Part shown: piece by piece, positions 1 to 9,200 of the stretch | How positions within the stretch are numbered: the stretch's first letter is position 1 | Layout: every line of letters starts with the position of its first letter | Source of the DNA: Gymnopilus junonius | Taxonomy: Eukaryota > Basidiomycota > Agaricomycetes > Agaricales > Galerinaceae | Direction of reading: 5' to 3' | Assembly: GCA_015501075.1 (NCBI GenBank) | Contig: JADNYJ010000689.1 | Span: forward strand, 1-15,848 | Length of the DNA: 15,848 bases | The notes under the pieces: generated by a model | Databases searched by the model: none | Told to the model about the DNA's origin: nothing | Seen by the model: the letters and a program-made list of their open reading frames with translations, nothing else | Position numbers and translations under genes: made by a program

Positions 1-12
1 ATTTATGTATTA

Positions 13-38
13 CTATGATTCGTCGGGAGTTTGAAACG
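13..38 (+). repeat. Left terminal inverted repeat of the MITE
   Basis: These 26 bases match 697-722 perfectly as a reverse complement. They are followed by a second direct copy of the inner 15 bases at 42-56, giving a subterminal direct repeat with a 17-base period that could bind a transposase twice. Confidence 0.9.
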
Positions 39-696
39 ATGGGGAGTTTGAAACGACCCCGCTCCTGCCTCTCTACCTCACTCCTTTGCTCTAGAAAAAA
101 TCACATAAATACTAGACCTTCTGGCCTTTAAGATGGTGTAGAAATTTTCTCAGAGAATGCTCTGGATGAGAAAGATATCGGACAGATGAGAAGTTCGTTA
201 CATCAAAGCAGTCAATGTAATGAGATCATTAATTAGATCTAGCCAGATCCTGAGGAGTGGTCATGCCAAAAATTTACAGGCAGTTTCAGTACCTTTAGGC
301 AAGCATCCATGCCAAATTTCATGTCAATTCTCGCAGTATTGCATTCAGAAAACCTGGAGGACCATTCAGAGTCCAATCCAAAGTGACAGACGTGATGAAC
401 ATTCAAGCTCCGCTTAGACCTTCTATTTACTGTGGGCAGCACTGATGCTACTGCCAGCATGCCGTCTATTCGGCTTGTCAGCGAAACGTCAAATGAACCG
501 TGACTGCTATGTGACTCTCGTTTCAATCTCCCCATCCTTTCACTTTTGAGACGCGGAAATGCTCCTGTTGCTTGCACTTTCAACTTTTCGTTAAAAAAAC
601 TTTGCAAATCTAAAGAGAATGTAAAGTTGTACATCTCTGTAAAATTTTAGCTCTCCAGAGCATGTGCAAAATTTGATATCGATTTTTCTATGTTTC

Positions 697-722
697 CGTT
701 TCAAACTCCCGACGAATCATAG
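697..722 (-). repeat. Right terminal inverted repeat of the MITE
   Basis: This is the perfect reverse complement of 13-38 and is followed by TA at 723-724. It has no second tandem copy next to it, unlike the left end; the related inverted block lies further inside at 519-536. Confidence 0.9.
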
Positions 723-788
723 TAGTGGAATTTCCAGTGTAAATATAAGTCAGAAAGCAACTATGTGACACTGGAGGCAAGCGGCTGT

Positions 789-868
789 CCAATTGGCTCA
801 AAATGAGCATTTTGCAATATAAAAGTTCTCATTTTGGGCCGTTTGCATGATTATTATCTTATCTTATC
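789..868 (+). promoter_or_regulatory. Putative promoter of the M1 peptidase gene
   Basis: Upstream of the ATG at 928 there is a CCAAT motif at 789-793 (within the palindrome CCAATTGG), a TATAAAA at 818-824 about 100 bp before the start codon, and three head-to-tail TTATC units at 854-868, each the reverse of the GATAA core bound by GATA factors. A 13-bp inverted repeat with one mismatch (795-807 and 828-840) brackets the TATA-like box. The motifs are seen; promoter use is inferred. Confidence 0.4.
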
Positions 869-927
869 TCACGCGATCAACAAATGTAAACTCTTCGTGA
901 ATCTCTTTCTAGATTGCCCATCAAGCC

Positions 928-3614
928 ATGGCGGATATCGCTGTCGATACAGCTACTCAGGCAAACTATACAGAAATTGCAACAGATAATGTAGCTTTTG
1001 ACTGGGTCATTGATTTCGATGCAAAAATTCTAAGCGGCTCAGCGACTCACAAGATGATAGTCAAGAATGATGGCGTTCAGAAAGCGATGTGAGCCCACCT
1101 ACCAGTTTCCAGAATAAAAAATTTCAAGCTCTTTTTAGTTTTGATACAGGAGATTTGGATATAAGCAAAATCACCGTGGATGGCCAAATTGTCCAAGTCA
1201 GTTCAGATGCCGCATCTTGCATTTCCTACGATATGCTAAAGCATCTCATTTCACAGTATGATGTAAAGCCTAAACATCCTGTCATGGGCGCAGCTTTGCA
1301 CGTCACTCTTCCCTCAGGTTTGAAATTAGGAAGGTCTGTAACGGTCAAGATAGATTATAAGACGACGGAAGAATGCACGGCACTGCAATGGCTTGACAAA
1401 AAGTCCATAAGCCCAATCTCTTCCTTGTTGCCTCTTTCGCTAAGGATAGAAACAGTCAAACGCAAGGGAAGACATTCCCCTACTTATTTAGTCAATGTCA
1501 ACCGATTTATGCGCGGCCCTTGCCCCGTTGCAAGGTGAGTTTACAATCTGGATGGTCATAGTTATGCCTGATCTCATGCATCGCAGATACGCCATCCAAT
1601 AAAATTGTACGCAACTTGTCAAATTTTAAACCGAAGTTGTTCATGGCAATCTGTGCGAATAGAAATATTCTGCAAAAGTTTCCTCCGTTCTTCCTGTGTT
1701 GCTTTCTGCCAGACTTGTATCGCCCTCTCCAGATGTTCCCCATGACGGCAAGATTATCGGCAAGGACGTAGTTACATATACTTTCACACAGGCAAGCCTA
1801 TTTTTCAACTTTCCAATAAAAAACCTGAACATACTACTCGTGTAGCCCGTTCCATCCCGTCGTATTTGATCGCGATTGCAGTCGGGAATGTGCGCTACCG
1901 CCCTTTCCAAGCCAGAAGGGAAACAGTGGACAAGTGGAATTTGGGCTGAACCAGAAACGATTGATGCTGCGTATTGGGAATTTAGTGAAGACACACAAGG
2001 TAATCTATGCAGCACCATGCGCGTGCAATGAGTTAACGCTCACTGATAGATTCCTGGCCCAAGAAGAGGAAATTGTAACTCCTTATAAATTCGGAGTTTA
2101 CGATCTCCTTGTACTCCCGCCATCGTTCCCCTACGGAGGAATGGTAAGCGTTCAGCACCGAAGTTGCATACTGCAACTCATCTTTTCATTTGACAGGAAA
2201 ATGCATGCATGACATTTTGACTCCAAGTGAGTTCACTTTCAAATTTGGACCTGAACTTCATTTCATCTATTGCAGCTCTTTTGACAGGGATAGGACTCTT
2301 GTTGACGTGGTCGTTCACGAGCTCACCCATTCGTGGTTTGGTAATGGTGTAACGTAAGTCAATGTCCTTCATTTCAATAACGATTGCATTAATTTCCGTA
2401 GACATGCTAACCCTTCACATTTCTGGCTCAACGAAGGATGGACAACCTATATTGAACGCGTCCTCCAACAAGTCCTGCATTCTCCTGCTGAGCGTGGCTT
2501 TGCATATGTAATTGGATCCAAGGCACTTTATGACTCGTTGAAAGAGTATGAAAGTCGACCGAAGTACAGAGGCTCGTCATTAGCTTCGATGAAGGAGAAG
2601 ACCCAGACGATGCTTACAGTAGCATTCCTTACGAGAAAGGGCAAACTTCATTCTTTACCTCGGTGCGCTATATTTGGGTTTCATCTTTTTGGCTTTCCGG
2701 CTTTTTGTAACTCTTTCCATCTCTGCAGAACGGACACTGGGAGGCCTGGACGTTTTCCTTCCCTACGTGAAAGATTACGTGGAGAATTTCATCGGAAGGA
2801 GTATAACAACCGCGCCAATGGAAAGACCATCTCTACGCCCTATTGGCAAAAGAATGGCGGCGCGGAAAAGATCAAGGCCCTGGACAGTGTCGACTGGGAT
2901 GCCTGGTTCTACGGCGAAGGCGTCCAACTTCCAGTACACCTGGAGTACGATCTTACGTTGGCCGAAAAGGCATACAAGTGGCCGAGAGGTGGGATGCTGC
3001 ACGTCAAACGGAGGTCTCGCATTTGGATTTCAAAGAATCAGACCTGAAGGATTTCAACTCGAATCAAATTGGTTCGTAGTTAAACGCCATATCTAATCTG
3101 AGCACGTTTACTGACAAGCAGACGATCACACGTTGCCAGTGGTTTTCCTGGAGAAACTTCAATCTTATCCGCCTTTACCGTCTGAACTAGTCCTGCATCT
3201 GGGACACCTGTACCACTTGGATTCAACTAATAATGCTGAAATTCGTCTTCGATTCTACGGAGTAGCGTTTGCTGACACCGTATCGCCTGCAGCAAAAACT
3301 TATGCTCTTCAGGCTTCTAATGGGTTATTGGTGATGATGGCTCAGGTGTTATCAAGGGCAGAATGAAATTCTGCAGACCAGTGTTCCGTGCAGTTGCGAA
3401 AGTGGACAAAGATCTCGCAGTTACCAGCTGGGAGAAGGGAAAGACTGGTTTCCATCCGATCGCAAGGAAACTCATTGAAAAGGTACAATGTCTAAGGCAA
3501 ATTGTGTAGATCTACTGACAGACAACAATTTGTTAGGACCTTGGACTTGCCTTCAGCGAAACCCTAGAACAGTATAAATGGGAAGATTTGACGCATCGTG
3601 ATTGCATTACGTGA
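928..3614 (+). CDS. LTA4H: Leukotriene-A4 hydrolase / M1 zinc aminopeptidase, 14 exons, with multiple frame breaks
   Basis: This is a cytosolic zinc metallopeptidase of family M1 that removes N-terminal residues and, in the LTA4H branch, can hydrolyse an epoxide. Spliced length is about 1,974 nt (about 658 residues; human LTA4H has 611). In order, the exons encode the N-terminal beta domain (ALQWLDK, then PYLFSQCQPIYAR), LPPSFPYGGMEN (the exopeptidase GxMEN motif, split by the intron at 2144), the zinc site HELTH at 2316-2330 with the third ligand in NEG 18 residues later (Glu codon 2433-2435), DAYSSIPYEKG carrying the two active-site tyrosines, and a C-terminal helical domain with GRMKF near 3357-3371, the carboxylate-binding Arg/Lys of this family. 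Thirteen introns are inferred: 1089-1138, 1197-1256, 1403-1455, 1535-1586, 1607-1662, 1792-1845 (GC-AG), 2000-2049, 2144-2196, 2227-2275, 2354-2401, 2663-2728, 3072-3139 and 3483-3536. About 12 small frame breaks prevent one continuous translation, yet no in-frame nonsense codon was found. The start is chosen because its exon joins in frame to the conserved region. Confidence 0.88.
1792..1845 (+). other. GC-AG intron in the M1 peptidase gene
   Basis: The exon ends ...CAG and the intron begins GCAAGC, ending TGTAG. The downstream exon resumes the conserved family sequence (Pro-Val-Pro...), so the boundary is fixed by homology. The extended donor CAG|GCAAG is the known GC-type donor context. 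It is the only non-GT donor among the 13 introns of this gene. Confidence 0.65.
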
Positions 3615-3687
3615 CTTCATGTAAAACAATATCAATAGCTCTGCATCTACTACGCATGAGAACGAAGAAAAAATAATGTTGAGAATT
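3615..3687. other. Short convergent intergenic spacer (73 bp)
   Basis: Only 73 bp separate the stop codon of the M1 peptidase (plus strand) from the stop codon of the ArfGAP gene (minus strand). Both 3' untranslated regions and polyadenylation signals must fit here or overlap the opposite gene. AT-rich AAAAAATAATG at about 3669-3679 is the only polyadenylation-like sequence noted. Confidence 0.6.
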
Positions 3688-5127
3688 TCATTTAAATCCA
3701 CCCCAGATATCGCCAAATACGTCATCCTTTTTGGGGGTAGGTTGTGTAGAAAAGGAAGATCCAAACAAATCTGGGGAGGCTACGGGAGCGGTAGTGGAAG
3801 GTGCTGGGGCTCCCATACTGCGCTTGTATTGAACAGGCTCTGTTGTTGTGTGGAACCGATGCGGCTGGTGCGCCCCATACATTGGGCTGAGCTGGGATTG
3901 CAGGGGCTCCTGTCCATCCGGATGAAGCTCCCCACATACCTGCGCCAGTGGAGCCCATCATGCTTGTGTGCGCAGGAGTCTGCTGCTGCTGTACGGGTTG
4001 TGGCTGAGGTGCAGCACCGCCCCCAGTATGCAGTCTGATTATTAAATTGTCCAAAAGCTGCCGAGTAGCTGGGGGCAGAGACATTGGGCGAAGAAAAACA
4101 GGGACAAAATGTCTTGCTTTACGTCCTTCTTCGGCTCTGGATTTGGAGTGTTGTTCACCGGAGAAGCCGGTGCATGGAAATCAAGGGAAAACAAATCATT
4201 CTGAGGTGCTGCGGGTTGTTGCTGAACTTCGGGGCAGTAGGCTGCACAGCCGGCTGAGCCGCTGGTAAAGGAGCAGCGCCCGTTGGTCTGTTGGTATAAT
4301 TGGAAGATAAGAGCTGGTGAGGTTGAGGCTGACGAGTGGTGACTGGAGGTGCTGCGGGTACCCTGGCGGAGAAACTGGGAGTTGGTGCATGTGTGGGACG
4401 AGTCGAACTGGCAGAAGAGGGTATTGAAGGCTGATGATGTTGAGGGGGTGGTGGCGCTGGCTGGGAGGAAAGAGGAGGCGCAGCTGATGACGCGCCATTG
4501 TCGAGGACCGATGGATCTGCAGGGGAGGTCCATCCAGCGCCCATCTACGAGACTCGTACTTCGAGCGAATAAATGATTCCATTTTACTGACAGGAGATGG
4601 GATTGGCATTCAATGTCAAGGCTACATAAGCAAGCAAAACGTACTGCTCTGGAGGGACATGCCCGGGTTTCAAATGTGCCTCCCAATACAGATTTGCAAG
4701 GTGATTTCCCCATTTCTGGATAGACTTTTGGAGAAACATGCATGTTATAGGCGGACTTGAAGGAAGAGTAGTGAAGCCATCGTACCTCCATCTGCTCAGG
4801 TGTCCAGACATCAAGGTCGACGGACTTGACCTTGCTGATATGCGTGCCCATTCCACGATGAATCCCTGAGCATCGGATACACAAAAAGACACCTCTGTCG
4901 AACCATCAGAAACGCTGTGCACCCTATTGTTTGAGATGTCGAACGTACAGATTCCAAGATGCCCATCGAGGATCTGCAGGTCCCTATCAGCGCCAGCTAG
5001 TGCAGAGAATGACCAGTCACAGACCATTTCGCTTGCAATCGGCACAGACCTTGTTTTCTGGTCGCTTGACTAGTTCTCGCAGTGTCCGTGCAAAGCGCTC
5101 TGTGGTGGCCTTGTCCTGTCTCGACAT
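3688..5127 (-). CDS. Arf GTPase-activating protein, SMAP/Age2 type, frame breaks in last exon
   Basis: It stimulates GTP hydrolysis on Arf GTPases during vesicle coat disassembly at Golgi and endosomal membranes. The N-terminus carries the ArfGAP zinc finger C-x2-C-x16-C-x2-C-x4-R: Cys28, Cys31, Cys48, Cys51 and catalytic Arg56, ending in CIRCSGIHR. Family sequence continues through [29 protein letters not shown] and [15 protein letters not shown]. The rest is a Pro/Gln/Ala/Ser-rich tail ending in [14 protein letters not shown]. Five exons in transcript order are 5025-5127, 4949-4973 (a 25-nt microexon), 4786-4894, 4645-4724 and 3688-4586; the first four are clean and in frame. The last exon shifts frame about five times (near 4522-4525, 4221-4229, 4094-4098, 4020-4024 and 3835-3885), several at homopolymers. 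The start was chosen because MSRQDK is the usual family N-terminus; an open in-frame extension to 5265 exists but looks unlike the family. Confidence 0.85.
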
Positions 5128-6203
5128 TCTTTCGTCGTCCTTCAACCGCCGCCGCAGCTTCCACCAGAAATATGGAGGGCGCTGCACAACATTAACAAAC
5201 AAATTTCCGATTGGACCGGCATCCCAATTCGGTAGGTCAGCTACCTGATTCGTCGAGCCAGACAAGTTATTCAGTCAGCTGCATGTACGTAGTGACTATG
5301 TTGATCATGTTAAGTACTTCGAGTCTCTAAAACAAGCTTATCATTATGTTTAGAAAAACATCGCACTGCACTATTTAAGTCGGAGAAAAGTATGATGAAT
5401 CCCATGGATACAAAAATAATGGCCCAGCAAGATCAGAAGAAAGCATCGAGTACAAGCGTTACAGTTCAATGCTCCATTCGCCTTTGTCTGTCATGCATTT
5501 CACTGCTTCACGACCGACCGAATTAAGTTTAAAACAAGGCAGAGGAGAGAAATAAATTGTATTTGGATTGGATTGTGCGGGTATATCGTAAGATAACAAA
5601 AAAGGGAAAAAAAAGAGCCGAGGCAAACTGTGACGGGGTCGCAGAGACCAGGAAAACGGAGGGGGGAATATGGTGGGGGGGATATTGGAGTGGCAGATAT
5701 ATAAAAAAAGGAATGAATGCTCAGTTCCACAGTCATATGTATGTAGTCAGAAGGAGAGAGACAGAAACAATATGTGTAATGTAATGTTGTGGGCATGAGA
5801 TGAGTGTGCATGGAAGAGTGGTATGGCAAAGGGAGGAAAGGAAATCAAAAGAGGTGGAATAGTTAGACGTGAGGGATGGGGGTAGGACGTATACCGTAGA
5901 CCGTGCACGTAAGGCCATAAACTAAACAACGTAAAAGTAGTAGAAGGGAAATGAAAAGGAGAACGAGATGTGCATGCGTGATCACAGACCAGAGGCCTCC
6001 CGACTAGACATTCGTTAAGTTAGATCAAGTCGAGATAATAAAATCTCGAATGGAAGAAAAAAAAAAAGGAAGGGCATGAGGTTGAAAGCCAAATCAATGG
6101 ACGGTCCAAAAAGCGCTCAAGAATAAAAAAGAAAAAAAAATAAGCGACAAACAGCTTTGCCAAGTCAGTCATCAGAAGAATTGATGCCAATGCAGTCCAT
6201 CCG
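5128..6203. other. Intergenic spacer: ArfGAP promoter side and Bni4-like 3' flank
   Basis: I see no gene in these 1,076 bp. The side next to the ArfGAP start has a CCAAT motif on the minus strand at 5210-5214, about 83 bp before the ATG, and another on the plus strand at 5224-5228. From about 5580 to 5890 the plus strand is strongly purine-rich, including two six- to seven-G tracts near 5660-5681, so the transcript side (minus) is pyrimidine-rich. Runs of A occur at about 6057-6067 and 6133-6140. Minus-strand open frames of up to 109 codons exist here but read as low-complexity Ser/Pro/Tyr-rich sequence and look like chance. Confidence 0.6.
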
Positions 6204-6222
6204 TCAGACAAAGAATTGTGTG
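6204..6222 (-). other. Terminal microexon of the Bni4-like gene
   Basis: After ...VHAASRI a consensus donor (GTACGT, complement ending at 6280) opens an intron that closes with CTTGCAG. The next bases encode HTQFFV and a stop, matching the expected conserved end of the family. Reading on without splicing would give an unrelated 13-residue tail. Confidence 0.7.
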
Positions 6223-9200
6223 CTGCAAGGAAAGGAGTCAATGGTAAGTATTCCTTTCAATGAAACAAAAGGACACGTACTGAATCCGACTAGCAGCATG
6301 CACCTCCATCTCTTCCATCTTGTACGAATTGAGCTCCTCCTTGATCCTCTGCGCAAGCGCAGGTGTCAGCCGACTCCATGTCGCAGGCTCGCTCCGCCTA
6401 TCATACACCGACGGGGAGAACGTGTCGTACACCGATAGATTCGTAGCAAATGTCAGCTTTTTCACCGGGGCAGTGGCCGAACGGTGCGTGAGTGTCGGTG
6501 GATGCGTACCCTGTCCAGAGCTTGACAAGGAAAGGGCAGGAGCAGAGGAATTAAAGTTTGGGTGCTGGAAGATTGCAGACGAGCGGTTGCTTGCGCTGTC
6601 GGTGTGAGACAACGAGCTAGAGCTGCTGATGCTCGCCGACGGAGATATACTCGCGACACTCACGTTTGTTGTCACGTTTGTTGACGTAGCACTCGCACTG
6701 TTGGACAATGTCGACGAAGACGGGGTATCAGGCAACTCTTTTGATACACTGCCCCAAATGTGCTTGACAGTGGCGACGAGTTGCATCAAACGACAGGGCG
6801 GCAAACGCGGTACTTCCTGTGTTTCTTGACTAGCACTTTGCCCAGGCTGAGACGAATGGGACCCATGCCGATGCAAGCCATCGATATGGGCCGGGTCAGG
6901 AGAAGGCATACGCGCCAGAGGACCTAGCTCGGGATGTAATTGAGCACCAGGAGACGTGTACGAATTCGACCTTGCGCGTTGTGCGTGCACGTCCAGGTAT
7001 ACTTGTTGGTCATAACTCTCTGCATGCTTGAGGATACCTTTTGCCGGCGACCGTGTCTTCTCCACACTGCGCCGGAGATCCACCGCCCAAGGTTCCATCT
7101 CCGAGGTAGATTCCGTCCGCCCTGAATCCTCGCTGCCCCGTGGTTCTATGCCCGCTCTGATTGTAACGTCCTCATCACCTTCACCGTCAGGGTCAACGTC
7201 CCAATCTTCATCGTCGTCCCATCCATCCGCATGGAAATTCTGCTGTCGGTGTTGATAATGTCCATCATCGCTCTCCTCTTCGTCCGACTCGACCAGTGTC
7301 CGTGTACCGTCCTCGTTAATTCTATGCATGCCTCCTTGACGGGAGATACTGACCCATGTCTCGTTGCCGTGTTCCGATCCCAAGTGGGTACACCAGCCCT
7401 GCCCCGTTCACCCCATTGGGAGAAGATAGGGCGTCGGACGCAGCCTCCTTTGCGGCTGCTTCGGCGGCAGCTTGCGCAGCGGCCGCCTCTTTGGCCCTGG
7501 CAGCCGCCTCGGCGTTGGACTTGAGAGTGTGCTGCCTAGCAAGTTTAGCAGCAGGCGACAGACCATTCATGTCTGCCCCCACGCTCCAATCCCCTCCCAT
7601 CCTGTCCAGCTCGGCTGTGACATGCGATACGCTAGCCTCGCTAGCCTGTCCCTTGGCCGATTTTTTATCCTTTTTCTTACCTTTCTTATCCTTGTCTCCT
7701 CCTTCCTTATCTTTATCCTTATCTTTAAACAAGGAGGCGATTCCAGCCAGGGAATTGCGTCTAGCGAGCCGGCCCATAGCGCCAAGCTTGCGGATCATGA
7801 CGCTCGCGCTGCTCACAGTGGAGGAGAGCGAGATGTTGTCCGTACTCGCATTGAGGCGCGAGTTGAAGAGGGAGGCAGCGCGCCCCTTTTTCTTTACAGG
7901 GGTTGTCGTGGACGGCCCTGCGTCATCATCAGCAGTAGGAGTCTTGGCACGCTGAGTGTCGACCTTGATAGCCGGCGGCGTGTTTTTGGCTTTTAATTTA
8001 CCATTGACTTGGGATGCTTTTATTGACTCGTCATCATCGTCATCATCTTCGTCCTCTTCGACAATGGGGGCATCTCCACCCTCTTTGAGGGCCTGAGAGG
8101 CATTGAAGGAGAGAGCCCGTCGCAGTCGGCCCTTGAGACCGCCACTGCGGATCATGGTGGCTGTGGGCGTCTGCTCGTGCATGAGAGCGGCGATATCGCT
8201 GTCATCTCGTGATCTGCGCTTCTCTGAAGCAGTAAAGTTGCCTTGAGATAAGGGTGAGGGGCGTGCTAGACGAGAAGTGCTGGTGGAGGCCGATGCAGAT
8301 GAGGTGGCGATGGTAGGGAGGGAAGTTGAGGGTGAGAAGCCGGATGGACGGCCAGATGTAGCTGTCGAGGTGGACGCGGAAGATGAGGCAGATCCCGACC
8401 GAGCGTGGGGTTGGCGTAGGGGACTGGGAGTAGGTGAAGAAGGAGAGTTTGAAGAGGACGACTGACCGGCTGGGGAAGGCGACGATCGTGCAGAGCTAGA
8501 GTTTGAGCGAAGGGAGGGGCCGCTGTTACTGTGCGCACTCTGATTGCTGTTCGTCCGCTGACGTTGGCTAGACGATGAATTGATGGAGGAGCTAGAGCCG
8601 GATGCATCCGGGCGCGCGTATGGAGGATGAGGAATCTGCGCCAACCCCGGCCGGCGCTGCTGGTCACTTGAGGTATCGGAAGAGGAAGACTGCTGGCGGT
8701 TGGGACGTCGGTAAGGATGATACCCGGCGAACTGGGGTTGTTGTGAGCTGAGATCGCTGTTCCTAGGGGGTGGAGTGCCACTCGGGAAGGGATTAAATAG
8801 TTGATTTTGAGCAAAATAATCAGGAGCTGGCTGGCCAGGGGGTGACGGACGTGGCTGAGCTGGCGATATGTGGGCCGGGGACATCTGGGGGAAACCATGG
8901 TGGGCATTGAACATCATCTGCTGGTAAGCCCATTGAGCAGCAAGCTGAGCATTGGCCGGGTCGAAGTAGGGCGGCTGTTGGGGAATCTGATTGGCATATG
9001 ACTGCGGATTCGGCTGAGATAGCTGCTGTTGCTGTTGTTGTTGCTGTTGCTGCTGCTGATGGTGATTTTGGTAGAAGGAGGGAACAAAAGGGGTGGCGGT
9101 GATGTTGGGTGTCCAGCTTCCCTGGGGCTGCTGCTGGACGGGATAGGAGTAGGCAGCGGGGGGGAGTTGCTGCTGCTGTTGTTGCTGGGCGAGCAGGAGC

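Larger units (their letters stand above)
13..722. mobile_element. MITE-like non-autonomous DNA transposon with TA target duplication
   Basis: The first 26 bases of the element (13-38, beginning CTATGATTCGTCGGGAGTTT) are repeated exactly in inverted orientation at 697-722. A TA dinucleotide flanks each end (11-12 and 723-724), the expected target duplication of the Tc1/mariner/pogo superfamily. Counting the TA, the inverted match is 28 bp. Inside the left end a 15-base unit occurs twice in direct orientation (25-39 and 42-56). An inverted copy of this subterminal block, 17 of 18 bases identical to 38-55, lies at 519-536. The 710-bp body has no recognisable transposase; the longest frame is on the minus strand (239-634, 131 codons) and matches nothing I know. 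The element would need a transposase supplied in trans. The ends are seen directly; the superfamily is inferred from the TA and the repeat layout. Confidence 0.85.

Noticed and set aside
1197..1256. Reading through 1197-1256 as coding, since it is a multiple of three without a stop
   Set aside because: The 20 extra residues interrupt a conserved family stretch, and the segment has donor, branch-like CTAAAG and acceptor, so it is an intron.
5128..5265. 46-residue N-terminal extension of the ArfGAP protein
   Set aside because: It is open and has an ATG at 5265, but MSRQDK is the usual family start and the extension covers the likely CCAAT promoter element.
5500..5829. 109-codon minus-strand open frame
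   Set aside because: Its Ser/Pro/Tyr/His-rich reading is the translation of a pyrimidine-rich strand, with no motif or splice signal.
7356..7955. 199-codon plus-strand open frame opposite the Bni4-like gene
   Set aside because: It mirrors the low-complexity Ala/Ser/Lys coding sequence of the minus-strand gene; its Ser/Leu/Ala runs follow from that codon content.
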